Below the pieces are notes generated by a model that worked only from the letters and a program-made list of their open reading frames with translations, was not told the DNA's origin and did no database searches. Below, piece after piece: positions 1 to 8,340 of a DNA stretch of 64,000 nucleotides. The DNA comes from Pseudoalteromonas sp. 0303 (GTDB taxonomy: Bacteria; Pseudomonadota; Gammaproteobacteria; Enterobacterales; Alteromonadaceae): positions 1 through 64,000 of the forward strand of contig NZ_JABVXF010000004.1 in NCBI RefSeq assembly GCF_013349995.1, read 5' to 3'. The translations under genes were made by a program, and so were the position numbers. The stretch's first letter is position 1, and every line of letters begins with the position of its first letter.

Positions 1-416
1 CTACTCCATTATTACACTACTCCATTATTACACTACTCCATTATTCCACTACTCCATTATTCCACTACTCCATTATTACACTACTCCATTATTACACTAC
101 TCCATTATTCCACTACTCCATTATTCCACTACTCCATTATTCCACTACTCCATTATTCCACTACTCCATTATTCCACCACTCCATTACTCTACCACTCCA
201 TTATTCTACTACCCAATTATTCTACTACCCAATTATTATACTACCCCATTATCCTACCACCTTATTATTCTACCACCTTATTATTCTACTACCCTATCAT
301 TCTACTACCCTATTATTCTACTACCCTATTATTCTACTACCCTATTATTCTACTACCCTATTATTCTACTACCCTATTATTCTACTACCCTATTATTCTA
401 CTACCCTATTATTCTA
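1..416. repeat. 16-bp tandem repeat array (about 26 copies), G-free on the + strand
   Basis: A 16-bp unit is repeated head to tail from the window edge to about position 416. The left part uses CTACTCCATTATTACA or CTACTCCATTATTCCA, the middle (roughly 175-290) is degenerate, and the right part is homogeneous for TACTACCCTATTATTC. There is not a single G on the + strand until 418, and no TAA, TAG or TGA in any + frame until the right end. Because 16 is not a multiple of 3, any translation would cycle through all frames, so a coding role is unlikely. The array probably continues left of the window. Its function is unknown. Confidence 0.95.
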
Positions 417-575
417 AGACAATCCAGCTTTTCATTTGCCGAGGCTATGTCCTCAGCATATTTTTGAAACTATGCAACGAACTTTTCATCCGTAGTAATT
501 GAGATTAGCTAATAGGGGTGACTGAATATCCGCTATACCTATATCTATTTACAATGTATTCATCGTTGTAGTGAG

Positions 576-641
576 CTTCCCCTGAAGAGTTTGAAGTCCG
601 ATACAAATCGGTAAGCTAGGTGTCTATGAATTCAGGGGAAG
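576..641. repeat. Nested inverted repeat (possible MITE or IS-end remnant)
   Basis: The arms CTTCCCCTGAA (576-586) and TTCAGGGGAAG (631-641) are perfect 11-bp inverted repeats around 44 bases, and a smaller hairpin, CCGAT-acaa-ATCGG (598-611), lies between them. The flanks outside the arms are weakly similar in inverted orientation. The segment sits in decayed sequence between the tandem array and a broken gene. It could be a solo miniature element, an insertion-sequence end or a structured RNA; nothing in it codes for protein. Confidence 0.55.
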
Positions 642-768
642 ATCATAATAAGAATTTTAAGAGCAGAAGATAGGCATTAATTAAGCTCGCAACAGTAAGT
701 AAATAGCACCAGTTCATACTGCTATCCCAGCGCTAGGGTTCTCTAGCAAACTAAAAAATTAAATCATA

Positions 769-1180
769 ATGAAACTGACTTTTGACCAAAGCCAGTACTT
801 TGCTGTGTCTGAAAAGCTACTCTTAGCATTAAACTGACTAAATGGGCTAACGCTAACTAATTAGCTACTAGTATCATCTTTAATTTCACAGATGTTAACT
901 ACATTCCTGAAAACGGTGGTTTTCACCCTGTCGAGATAAGGCTGATTAAGCAAAGGGGTTTTGGCATTTTGATTACATCACTAACTTTAGCTACCAAGGT
1001 ATTGGATACCCTAAATTGGTGAAAGAAATCGATGTATGTTTTCAATCAGCCGAGGTTACTCATTTGCATTTAGGCTTGCTGGCCAAATAGAGTGGAGATG
1101 AACTAGTCGAGCTGTTTCTAACCAACTTAATTGATTATGTCGAGCTGGTCGTGTTCACGGTTGAAATAGCGTTTAGCTAG
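769..1180 (+). pseudogene. Broken DUF2787-like gene
   Basis: Starting at ATG 769, the sequence reads MKLTFDQSQYF and stops at 835. Further on one frame reads GGFHPVEIRLIKQ (about 914-955), and a different frame (950-1087) continues with WHFDYITNFSYQGIGYPKLV and KEIDVCF. After the stop at 1088 the frame stays open to the stop at 1178 (ELVELFLTNLIDYVEL). From memory, this order of motifs matches DUF2787, a family of unknown function in Vibrio, Shewanella and Pseudoalteromonas. At least one frameshift and two in-frame stops make it a pseudogene. Family assignment is from recall, not from a search. Confidence 0.55.
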
Positions 1181-1455
1181 AGTAAAAGTAACGGGGAAAG
1201 ACCAGAAGACACGGAAGGTTTTCTGGTTATTACTCCATTTAGGGCTACAAGCCTTACCTAGTAAGGGATTTAGTTTTTACTTTCATATTGACGCGGCGGA
1301 TTCAAAATCCAGCTTACAAAAATTCAAGTTAATAGAAGTGAGCTGTGGCAAAAAATCGTCACAGTTTGGGTTAATTTTATAAAAAAATGGATGTGACTAA
1401 GAAAAAACACATTGCAGAAAAGAAAAGATCCTTTTAAAATCAACGGGTTAAAAAT

Positions 1456-1506
1456 TGGTGCCAGTAGGAGGGCTTTTACTTGCTTCAGTGCCACGCCCCG
1501 CGTGGC
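1456..1506 (-). other. Degenerate duplicate of the tRNA-Leu 3' half
   Basis: Positions 1456-1471 match 14 of 16 bases with the 3' end of the intact tRNA-Leu on the same strand (1573-1588). After a roughly 9-bp insertion the match resumes with GCCACGCCC (1490-1498 against 1598-1606). A partial duplicate of a tRNA 3' end about 100 bp from the functional gene is the usual footprint of a tRNA-targeting integrase, or of a decayed tandem tRNA gene. It is too degenerate to fold as a tRNA. Confidence 0.5.
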
Positions 1507-1536
1507 GCTCAAGTCCGCAAACTACTTTTCAGGCAT

Positions 1537-1563
1537 AAAAAAACCCCAGCAAAACTGCTGGGG
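1537..1563 (-). terminator. Rho-independent terminator of tRNA-Leu
   Basis: The 8-bp stem CCCCAGCA/TGCTGGGG with a 4-base loop is followed on the minus strand by a run of seven Ts (As at 1537-1543). It lies 10 bases past the CCA end of the tRNA-Leu gene. Confidence 0.9.
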
Positions 1564-1572
1564 TCATAAAAG

Positions 1573-1657
1573 TGGTACCAGTAGGCGGACTTGAACCGCC
1601 ACGCCCGAAGGCAACGGATTTTGAATCCGTCATGTCTACCAATTCCATCATACTGGC
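1573..1657 (-). tRNA. tRNA-Leu (anticodon CAA)
   Basis: The minus strand from 1657 to 1573 folds as an 85-nt class II tRNA. The acceptor stem is GCCAGTA with TACTGGT (with one G-U pair), the discriminator is A and CCA is encoded. The D-arm contains GGAATTGGTAGAC, the anticodon stem-loop is ACGGA-TTCAAAA-TCCGT giving anticodon CAA, the variable arm is long, and the T-arm contains GGTTCAAGTCC. It decodes UUG leucine codons. It stands alone with its own terminator. Confidence 0.95.
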
Positions 1658-1750
1658 TTCATTTTTCTTTCACCTTCTAAACACGAGAAGATAAAGAAAA
1701 ACCACTTTAGAGCAAAAGCTTTTTTAACTGCTTTTGTCTCTATGCCAAGC

Positions 1751-1778
1751 ATTATACAAAGAATGGGTAAGGCAGCAA
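1751..1778 (-). promoter_or_regulatory. Candidate promoter for tRNA-Leu
   Basis: On the minus strand a perfect TATAAT (complement of 1751-1756) lies 16 bp downstream of a weaker TTGCTG (complement of 1773-1778). Transcription would start near 1745, about 90 nt before the mature tRNA. The call rests on the motif and position only. Confidence 0.45.
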
Positions 1779-1833
1779 GCGTTTTGTGCGGCGTCACTGA
1801 TCAATCGCACAATAATTAAACAAGTTGTTAACT

Positions 1834-3486
1834 TTAGAGTTTTGGCATCATTCGCGAAACAATCGCCTGACAATCGATATCATGACTCAGGCAGCCGTAC
1901 TGACTAAACCCTGCGCTACTTAAACGACTTTTTACAAACGCATCGGCAATAAGTGGCTCACCAAATTGTAATAGCGTTGCTGCTTGCCAAAGCAACGCGA
2001 GCTTTTCAATTATGCGCCGAGCATGCATTTCGAGGTTTGCGGTATCTGTGAGCACCTCTTTAAGTTCATCGAGCTTTATCGCAAAATCGGGGTGCAAACT
2101 GCGCGCTTTTTCAAGCTCATTAATAAGCACCTCAAGTGATTCTGGTTCACGGCTAAACACGCGTAGAAGGTCGAGGCATTGCACATTACCAGAACCTTCC
2201 CAGATAGAGTTTACCGGCGCTTCTTTATAAAGTCGGCTGGTAATGTTGTCTTGTACATAACCCACACCACCAATACATTCCATAGCCTCATAAGTGTGCT
2301 GCACTGCCCGCTTACAGATCCAATATTTACCGATTGCTGTGGCGCTGCGTATTAATGCCACTTCATTACTATCATCTTGATTATCAAGGGCATGAGCAAT
2401 ACGCATTGAAATGGCAAGTGCAGCCTCAGCTTCGATAGCTAAATCAGCCAATACATTGAGCATGAGCGGCTGTTGATGCAAGTTTTTACCAAATACACTG
2501 CGCCCAGCTGTATGCCATATCGCTTCTTTTACTGCTTGTAACATCAGCGAGCTTGAACCCAACATGCAGTCATAACGAGTTAAAGCGACCATTTGAATAA
2601 TAGTGGCAATGCCTCGCCCCGGCTCACCGAGTAACCAGCCATGCGCGCCTCTGAATTCAATTTCAGAACTCGCATTTGATTGATTACCTAATTTACTTTT
2701 TAAGCGCTGAATATACATGGCATTTTTCTCGCCAGTTTCGAGCCAGCGCGGCACTAAAAAGCAAGATAACTGCTTGTCATCGGTATTAGCAAGTACCAAA
2801 AAGGCGTCGCTCATAGGCGCTGAGCAAAACCATTTGTGGCCGGTTAAAGCATATAATTGCCCTGCACCACTTTCATTGATGGCGTCTGCTTTAGTGGTAT
2901 TAGCCCGAACATCAGAGCCGCCCTGTTTTTCGGTCATCGCCATACCTATGGTGACACCTTTTTTCTCTGTCCAAGGCTTATTGTCAGAATCGTAATGATT
3001 TGCCAGTATTTTAGGTAGCCACATAGCCGCTACATTTTCTTGACTCGCAATGGCAGGCACACTAGCAAACGTCATGGTTAATGGGCAACCAGAGCCCGGA
3101 TCAGCATGATTGTGTAGCACCGCCATTACCGCTCTTACAACATGGCTACCGGCTTTCTTTTGCTGCCAAGGCAAAGCGCAGTGCCCTTGCTCTATAGCAT
3201 GCTGCATTAGCTGATGGTAACTTGGATGATAATCAACTTGGTCTATGCGTTCGCCAAAGCGGCTGTGAGTTGTTAATTCGGGTAAGTGTTTGTTTGCTAA
3301 GAACCCAGCTTGCAGTAATACACCTCCCACTTGCTCCCCAAACGCCGTTAAATGCGCAGTTCCCCATTGCCCAGCAAAACGATTTTGCCAGTATTGAAGT
3401 ACCCTGTCGGCCTCATAGGCGTTGTAGTTTTCAAGTGGTTTGGGTTGATTAAATACTTGGTGAGTTTCGCTTTGAGAAACGGCCAT
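1834..3486 (-). CDS. aidB: AidB-type acyl-CoA dehydrogenase
   Basis: The product is a 550-residue flavoprotein of the AidB branch of acyl-CoA dehydrogenases, which in E. coli belongs to the adaptive response to DNA alkylation and binds DNA. The N-terminal VFNQPKPLENYNAY matches the AidB signature, the FAD-region motif MTEKQGGSDV is at about residues 184-193, and the C-terminal half holds AMECIGGVGY and APVNSIWEGSGN. The length is close to the E. coli protein (about 541-546). It is monocistronic, upstream of the tRNA-Leu and divergent from an RDD membrane protein. Its promoter spacer carries a perfect palindrome, which points to repressor control, possibly by a fatty-acid or GntR-type regulator. 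The actual substrate is not known for the family. Confidence 0.93.
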   Translation of the reverse strand: MAVSQSETHQVFNQPKPLENYNAYEADRVLQYWQNRFAGQWGTAHLTAFGEQVGGVLLQAGFLANKHLPELTTHSRFGERIDQVDYHPSYHQLMQHAIEQGHCALPWQQKKAGSHVVRAVMAVLHNHADPGSGCPLTMTFASVPAIASQENVAAMWLPKILANHYDSDNKPWTEKKGVTIGMAMTEKQGGSDVRANTTKADAINESGAGQLYALTGHKWFCSAPMSDAFLVLANTDDKQLSCFLVPRWLETGEKNAMYIQRLKSKLGNQSNASSEIEFRGAHGWLLGEPGRGIATIIQMVALTRYDCMLGSSSLMLQAVKEAIWHTAGRSVFGKNLHQQPLMLNVLADLAIEAEAALAISMRIAHALDNQDDSNEVALIRSATAIGKYWICKRAVQHTYEAMECIGGVGYVQDNITSRLYKEAPVNSIWEGSGNVQCLDLLRVFSREPESLEVLINELEKARSLHPDFAIKLDELKEVLTDTANLEMHARRIIEKLALLWQAATLLQFGEPLIADAFVKSRLSSAGFSQYGCLSHDIDCQAIVSRMMPKL

Positions 3487-3516
3487 AACTGTGTGCTCAT
3501 TTTTATTATTTTCTCA

Positions 3517-3544
3517 ACTATAGCAGGTCAGACCTGTTTGTCGA
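3517..3544 (-). promoter_or_regulatory. aidB promoter with a palindromic operator in the spacer
   Basis: On the minus strand TCGACA (complement of 3539-3544, five of six consensus bases) and TATAGT (complement of 3517-3522) are 16 bp apart. Inside the spacer lies the perfect palindrome CAGGTCAGACCTG (3524-3536). It resembles the core of FadR sites (TGGTCNGACCA) with one symmetrical base changed. A protein bound there would cover the promoter. Confidence 0.6.
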
Positions 3545-3626
3545 CTTGCTAAACGGCCGTTAAGTATTTCTTGTTTGCGAAGGACTTTGCTAAACTACTG
3601 CGCAATTTAATTGGACGAGATTGTTT

Positions 3627-4127
3627 ATGTCAGCTGAGTTTCCACGTGCCGGTTTCTGGCGCCGCTTTGCCTCTTTAATCTACGATACCTTGGTTATCAT
3701 TGCTTTTGCGATGCTGACAACCGTACTGTATTTATTAGCTGTTCAAGGGCTAATTTCTTTAGACTTACTAAGTATTGGTGACGCTGAAGATGTATCTGCT
3801 TTCATTCAAAACTCGCCACTACTGTATGGCATTCGTAGTGCATTATTGGTAGTAGTGAGTGTTAGTTTCTTTAGCTATTTTTGGGCTAAGAGCGGCCAAA
3901 CTATTGGTATGCGTGCATGGCGTTTGAAGGTGCAAACTCTCGATGGTCATTTAATTAGCTGGCATCAAGGTGCACTTAGAGCCATTACTGCACTATTAGG
4001 TTTAGGTAACTTAGTGGTGTTGGTCGATTTTAAAAATAAGCGTGCCTTACAAGATTACATCGCAAAAACAGAAGTGATCACCCTCACCAAAGAAGAAAAT
4101 AAACGTATTTATCGCTCACTTGATTAA
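3627..4127 (+). CDS. RDD-family membrane protein
   Basis: The product is a 166-residue inner-membrane protein of the RDD family. The N-terminal GFWRRFASLIYDTLV contains the family's conserved Arg and Asp, and the first membrane segment follows. A second segment covers roughly residues 70-90, and IGMRAWRLKVQ is the typical conserved loop after it. RDD proteins are poorly characterised; some act in ion transport. I placed the start at ATG 3627, preceded by GGACGAG at 3613-3619; a TTG two codons upstream is possible. It is divergent from aidB and convergent with lptG, from which a strong bidirectional terminator separates it. Confidence 0.85.
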   Translation: MSAEFPRAGFWRRFASLIYDTLVIIAFAMLTTVLYLLAVQGLISLDLLSIGDAEDVSAFIQNSPLLYGIRSALLVVVSVSFFSYFWAKSGQTIGMRAWRLKVQTLDGHLISWHQGALRAITALLGLGNLVVLVDFKNKRALQDYIAKTEVITLTKEENKRIYRSLD

Positions 4128-4146
4128 GTGATTAAGCAACACAGCA

Positions 4147-4187
4147 AGCACAAAAAAGCGTGGCTCAAACCACGCTTTTTTTGTGCT
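4147..4187. terminator. Bidirectional terminator between the RDD gene and lptG
   Basis: The nearly symmetrical hairpin AGCACAAAAAAGCGTGG, a 6-base loop, then CCACGCTTTTTTT and TGTGCT has A-runs on one side and T-runs on the other. It can terminate both converging genes. Confidence 0.92.
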
Positions 4188-4200
4188 TTTTAAACGAGCA

Positions 4201-5268
4201 TTACACTCGTTTATTCAATAGATAAGTTGCAAACCCTATAAACAGTAGGCTTGGTAACACAGCACCAACCACAGCTGGAATTTGGTAAACCATCACCACA
4301 GGACCAAATATCTCATTGGTTAAGTGGAAAGTAATACCGGTTATAACACCCATGATGATACGTGCGCCCATGGTTACTGTGCGAAGCGGGCCGAATATAA
4401 ACGATAAAGCAACTAACAACATAACGGCGATAGATACAGGCTGCATGATCTTACGCCATAGTGCTAGCTCATAAGTGCTGGTGTCTTGCTCATTTTGCTG
4501 CAAATAACCTAAATATGACCAAAGCCCAGTAAACGACAGCGCTTCGGGCTTAACCGACACCACTCCTAATTTTTCGGCGGTCAGCTGCGAGTCGTAAAAC
4601 TCTTCTTTATGCTGCTCAGTACTGATCTGCTCTGGCGTGATCATTACTTTATTTACATCACGAAGTAACCAACCATCTTTACGGTTTATTGCCTCTTCTG
4701 CCTTGGTAATTTGAGTAAGTTGTAACGATTTATCAAAGTGATACATATGCACGCCACGTAAAGTGCCTTGCTGATCGACATCTTCAATATTAATGAAGTT
4801 GCTACCATCTTTCGCCCACACACCTTGCTTAGCATTAAATACATCACCACCATAAATCGCTTGGTTACGTATTTCTTTTGCTTTGAGCTGTGCTTCTGGG
4901 GCACCCCATTCACCTAGCGCCATCATACAAATCGCCATAAACATCGCGGTTTTCATGACTGATGCAATAATTTGCAGGCGTGACATACCCGCCGCTTGCA
5001 TAACGACCAGCTCACTGTTTGATGCCAACGCACCTAAACCTGTTAAGCCACCAATCAAGGCTGCCATTGGGAAAAAGATAACTAAATCACCCGGCATGCT
5101 ATACAGGGTGTAAATCAACGCAGTTGCAATATCATAGCTACCACGGCCAACTGATTTTAACTGCTCAATAAACTTAATGAGGGTACTAATACCTACCAGA
5201 ACCATTAAAGCAAAACCGGTGGTTTGAATTATGCTGCGACCTAAATACCAGTCGAGTGTTTTCATCAT
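4201..5268 (-). CDS. lptG: LPS export ABC transporter permease LptG
   Basis: The product is a 355-residue permease of the LptB2FG complex, which extracts lipopolysaccharide from the inner membrane and feeds the LptC-LptA bridge. The N-terminus (MKTLDWYLGRSII) and the first-half hydrophobic segments with LGALASNSELVVMQAAGMS are the signature coupling region of LptF/LptG. A periplasmic beta-jellyroll region (about residues 130-260) and three C-terminal membrane segments follow. The start overlaps the lptF stop as ATGA (5265-5268), so the two are translationally coupled. The usual length is about 355-360. Confidence 0.97.
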   Translation of the reverse strand: MMKTLDWYLGRSIIQTTGFALMVLVGISTLIKFIEQLKSVGRGSYDIATALIYTLYSMPGDLVIFFPMAALIGGLTGLGALASNSELVVMQAAGMSRLQIIASVMKTAMFMAICMMALGEWGAPEAQLKAKEIRNQAIYGGDVFNAKQGVWAKDGSNFINIEDVDQQGTLRGVHMYHFDKSLQLTQITKAEEAINRKDGWLLRDVNKVMITPEQISTEQHKEEFYDSQLTAEKLGVVSVKPEALSFTGLWSYLGYLQQNEQDTSTYELALWRKIMQPVSIAVMLLVALSFIFGPLRTVTMGARIIMGVITGITFHLTNEIFGPVVMVYQIPAVVGAVLPSLLFIGFATYLLNKRV

Positions 5269-6377
5269 GCGCTTAACTCCCGCTTAGTCACAACTGCCTT
5301 TAACCATGCGCCGAGCGGACGACCTTTTATAATCAAGAAACCACCAATAAACAAGGCTGATAAATGGATCCACCATAAGCCAATTGAAGGCGGAATTTTA
5401 CCATCTTCAACAGCAAACTTAGCTGCATTCAATAAAATGAAGTACCCTAAATACAAACTGATTGCAGGCACCAATTTAGCGAATTTACCTTGGCGCGGAT
5501 TCACCACACTCAAAGGTACTGCGAGTAAAGTTAATAATGGAATTGAAAGCGGAATAGCTAAACGCCACTGCCACTGTGCAATAGCTTCAGAGGTTTTCAT
5601 TTTGAATAAATCAAACGTTGGTATAGCTTCTAACTTACGACTCTGGTGCTCTATTTCTTGATCTTGAATTTGCACACTGTAACCATCGAACTCTGTTAGG
5701 TTTAACGCAGCAGACTCGCCATCTGTTTCATAGCGCTTACCATCATTAAGAACAAGTTGCTGCTCACCGTTATCTTGCTCAATCACCACACCACGCTCTG
5801 CATATACTAAACGGGCTAAGTCACCTTTTTCACGATCTGGTAGCTGTGCAACAAATACCTTGTGTAGCTCTTTACCGCTATTTTCGATGTTGTGAATGAA
5901 GACTACGGCTTTCTCATTACCCGTTTGCTGAAAACGCCCTGCACGTAATGCCGATAAGCCTGCATCAGCTTTGGCTTGCTCTTTTAATTGATATTCTTGC
6001 TCACTGGCCCACGGCGCAACATAAAGAGTAAGCGCACCGGCTAAAATAGCCATCGCAGTACTTGAGATAAGCGTGACACGAACCACATACCACTCACTGA
6101 CACCACAGGCTTTGAAAACAGTCATTTCGCTGTCTGCATAAATGCGACTGTAGGCCAAAATAATCCCTAAGAAGATACTCAAAGGCAGAATAAGGGAAGC
6201 AAGTTGAGGAAGTTTTAGTGCAATCATCGAAAGCACAAGTTTAGCTGGAAGACCCCCTTCTGAGGCGTCTCCTAAAATAACAACAAACTTTTGAGACACA
6301 AAAATAGTCATCAAAGTTAAAAATACGGCGACCTGCGACTTGAAGACTTCAGTGGTCAAATAACGAAAAATTAGCAA
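5265..6377 (-). CDS. lptF: LPS export ABC transporter permease LptF
   Basis: The product is a 370-residue partner permease to LptG. It begins MLIFRYLTTEVFKSQ, typical of LptF, with the coupling motif YADSEMTVFKACGVSE at about residues 80-95, a periplasmic jellyroll domain and C-terminal membrane segments (LAIPLSIPLLTLLAVPLS). The lptFG pair is divergent from pepA, the arrangement seen in E. coli, with a 322-bp control region between them. Confidence 0.97.
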   Translation of the reverse strand: MLIFRYLTTEVFKSQVAVFLTLMTIFVSQKFVVILGDASEGGLPAKLVLSMIALKLPQLASLILPLSIFLGIILAYSRIYADSEMTVFKACGVSEWYVVRVTLISSTAMAILAGALTLYVAPWASEQEYQLKEQAKADAGLSALRAGRFQQTGNEKAVVFIHNIENSGKELHKVFVAQLPDREKGDLARLVYAERGVVIEQDNGEQQLVLNDGKRYETDGESAALNLTEFDGYSVQIQDQEIEHQSRKLEAIPTFDLFKMKTSEAIAQWQWRLAIPLSIPLLTLLAVPLSVVNPRQGKFAKLVPAISLYLGYFILLNAAKFAVEDGKIPPSIGLWWIHLSALFIGGFLIIKGRPLGAWLKAVVTKRELSA

Positions 6378-6699
6378 TGCTCGCCCCTGTTAAACATCGA
6401 GTTTCACTGGAATAGTAAGGAATTTTGAGTAAACTAGTTATTTTACTCACTTTATTATATGCCATCAAAGTTAAATATCATACCTAGCAAGAACATATAA
6501 TCTTGCATAAATGGTGCAGATGGCGTCTATTATGTGATATTGATATTCACATTAAGATAAAGTTCAAAAACACATAAATAGAGTCATAGTTTATGTACTA
6601 AGATTAGTGCTATTAAACTAAAAAATGTAAGAAAGGACTCGAAAAAGAATTTCTTACCCTTATAAACTAAGGTTATACGACTCAATATCAGGAGTAACA
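6378..6699. promoter_or_regulatory. Divergent control region between lptF and pepA
   Basis: This 322-bp stretch has no gene. On the lptF side a TATAAT box is the complement of 6454-6459, and just downstream of it are the inverted arms TGAGTAAA (6426-6433) and TTTACTCA (6442-6449). In the centre lies ATGTGA-N9-TCACAT (6532-6552). In the pepA leader the 8-bp arms GTAAGAAA (6627-6634) and TTTCTTAC (6650-6657) can form a hairpin. The pepA Shine-Dalgarno AGGAGT is at 6691-6696. E. coli PepA is itself a DNA-binding protein, so autoregulation is conceivable but not shown. Confidence 0.5.
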
Positions 6700-8214
6700 A
6701 TGGAATTTAGCGTAAAAAGTGGTAGTCCAGAAAAGCAACGTAGCGCATGTATTGTAGTAGGCGTTTATGAGCCACGTCGTTTATCCCCCATTGGTGAACA
6801 ATTAGATAAAATCAGTGACGGTTATATCTCAAACTTACTACGCCGTGGTGACCTTGAAGGTAAACCAGGACAAGTATTGCTATTGCATCATGTACCTAAC
6901 GTACTGAGCGAGCGTGTACTACTAGTAGGTTGTGGTAAAGAGCGTGAGCTTGATGACAAACAATATAAACAAATCATCTCAAAAACGATAAACACGCTAA
7001 ACGAAACAGGTTCAATGGAAGCGGTATGCTTTTTAACTGAGCAACACGTTAAAAGCCGTGACACTTATTGGAAAGTACGCCAAGCAGTTGAAACAACTCA
7101 AGACTGCTTGTATACCTTCAATCAACTGAAAAGCAAAAAGAGCGACCCACGTCGCCCACTACGTAAAATTGTTTTCAACGTGCCAACGCGTCGCGAGTTG
7201 ACTATTGGCGAAAGTGCAATTGAGCATGGCTTAGCCATCGCTGCTGGTAGCAAGTTATGTAAAGACGTTGCTAACATGCCGCCAAATATCTGTAACCCAG
7301 CTTATTTAGGTGAGCAAGCACAAGAAATTGCTGATAATTTCGATAATGTAAGCGTTGATATCATTGGCGAAGAAAAAATGGCAGAGCTGGGCATGAATTC
7401 ATACCTAGCGGTTGGCCGTGGTAGTGCTAATGAATCGGTTATGTCGGTGATCAACTATCAAGGTGGCGACAAAGACCAAGCGCCAATCGTGTTAGTGGGT
7501 AAAGGCTTAACCTTTGACTCAGGTGGTATTTCGATCAAACCAGGCGAAGCCATGGATGAAATGAAATACGACATGGGTGGTGCAGCAGGTGTTATTGGTA
7601 CTATGCGCGCTTTAGTGCAAATGCAATTACCGATTAACGTTGTCGGTGTTTTAGCAGGTTGTGAAAACATGCCAGGCTCAAACGCTTATCGCCCGGGTGA
7701 TATCTTAACAACTATGTCGGGGCAAACAGTTGAAGTGTTAAATACCGACGCTGAAGGCCGTTTAGTACTGTGTGATGCACTCACTTATGTTGAGCGCTTT
7801 GAACCTGATACCGTTGTCGATGTAGCAACACTGACAGGTGCGTGTATTATCGCGCTGGGTTCACATGCTACAGGTTTACTATCAAACCACAACCCACTTG
7901 CCCATGACCTACTAAAAGCGTCTGAGCAAAGTGGCGACCGCGCATGGCAGTTACCTTTATGGGATGACTATCAAGAGCAACTTGAAAGCCCATTCGCTGA
8001 TTTCACCAACTTAGGTGGCCGTGCTGCAGGTACGATTACAGCGGCATGCTTCTTATCTAAATTCACCAAAAAATACAATTGGGCGCATTTAGATATCGCA
8101 GGTACAGCATGGCGCAGCGGCGGTAAAAACAAAGGCGCAACCGGTCGTCCGGTGCCTATGTTGACTCAGTATTTACTGAACCGCGCAGGCGTGAGTGAAG
8201 CAAGTCACGATTAA
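6700..8214 (+). CDS. pepA: Leucyl aminopeptidase PepA (M17)
   Basis: The product is a 504-residue cytosolic aminopeptidase that removes N-terminal residues from peptides using two divalent metal ions, normally as a hexamer. The metal-site Lys and Asp are in [10 protein letters not shown] (about residues 268-277), a further Asp is in KYDMGG, and the signature NTDAEGRL is at residues 348-355 with the metal-binding Asp and Glu and the active-site Arg. The length matches E. coli PepA (503). That protein also binds DNA as a co-factor in Xer recombination and carAB control. The gene starts at ATG with SD AGGAGT and heads the conserved pepA-holC-valS string. Confidence 0.97.
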   Translation: MEFSVKSGSPEKQRSACIVVGVYEPRRLSPIGEQLDKISDGYISNLLRRGDLEGKPGQVLLLHHVPNVLSERVLLVGCGKERELDDKQYKQIISKTINTLNETGSMEAVCFLTEQHVKSRDTYWKVRQAVETTQDCLYTFNQLKSKKSDPRRPLRKIVFNVPTRRELTIGESAIEHGLAIAAGSKLCKDVANMPPNICNPAYLGEQAQEIADNFDNVSVDIIGEEKMAELGMNSYLAVGRGSANESVMSVINYQGGDKDQAPIVLVGKGLTFDSGGISIKPGEAMDEMKYDMGGAAGVIGTMRALVQMQLPINVVGVLAGCENMPGSNAYRPGDILTTMSGQTVEVLNTDAEGRLVLCDALTYVERFEPDTVVDVATLTGACIIALGSHATGLLSNHNPLAHDLLKASEQSGDRAWQLPLWDDYQEQLESPFADFTNLGGRAAGTITAACFLSKFTKKYNWAHLDIAGTAWRSGGKNKGATGRPVPMLTQYLLNRAGVSEASHD

Positions 8215-8243
8215 GCCTTACCGTAAGCTTAAAACTAACCCTA

Positions 8244-8269
8244 AATAAGGCGCCAAATGGCGCCTTATT
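8244..8269 (+). terminator. Hairpin after pepA
   Basis: A perfect 12-bp stem (AATAAGGCGCCA/TGGCGCCTTATT) with a 2-base loop lies about 30 bases past the pepA stop. The T-run is weak, so termination may be partial, allowing some read-through into holC. Confidence 0.75.
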
Positions 8270-8340
8270 AATTGAAGCAATTCGCGTTCTATGTCAAAAT
8301 CCCTGCTTTGATCTGTGTATCTGTGGGGACGAAAGTCACT

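Noticed and set aside
1..416. The tandem array as a possible CRISPR or a coding repeat
   Set aside because: The unit is only 16 bp with no spacers, so it is not a CRISPR. The unit length is not a multiple of three, so a repeat protein would have a 48-bp cycle with no start codon; coding is unlikely.
1297..1310. CGGATTCAAAATCC as a second att copy of the tRNA-Leu anticodon arm
   Set aside because: The anticodon stem is self-complementary and the match is short, so it may be chance; kept only as a remark.
1412..1594. A 60-residue open frame covering the tRNA-Leu terminator and the degenerate tRNA copy
   Set aside because: It runs across a tRNA 3'-end relic and a terminator, has no SD and no family resemblance.
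6532..6552. ATGTGA-N9-TCACAT as a CRP site
   Set aside because: CRP sites need six bases between TGTGA and TCACA; here there are nine.
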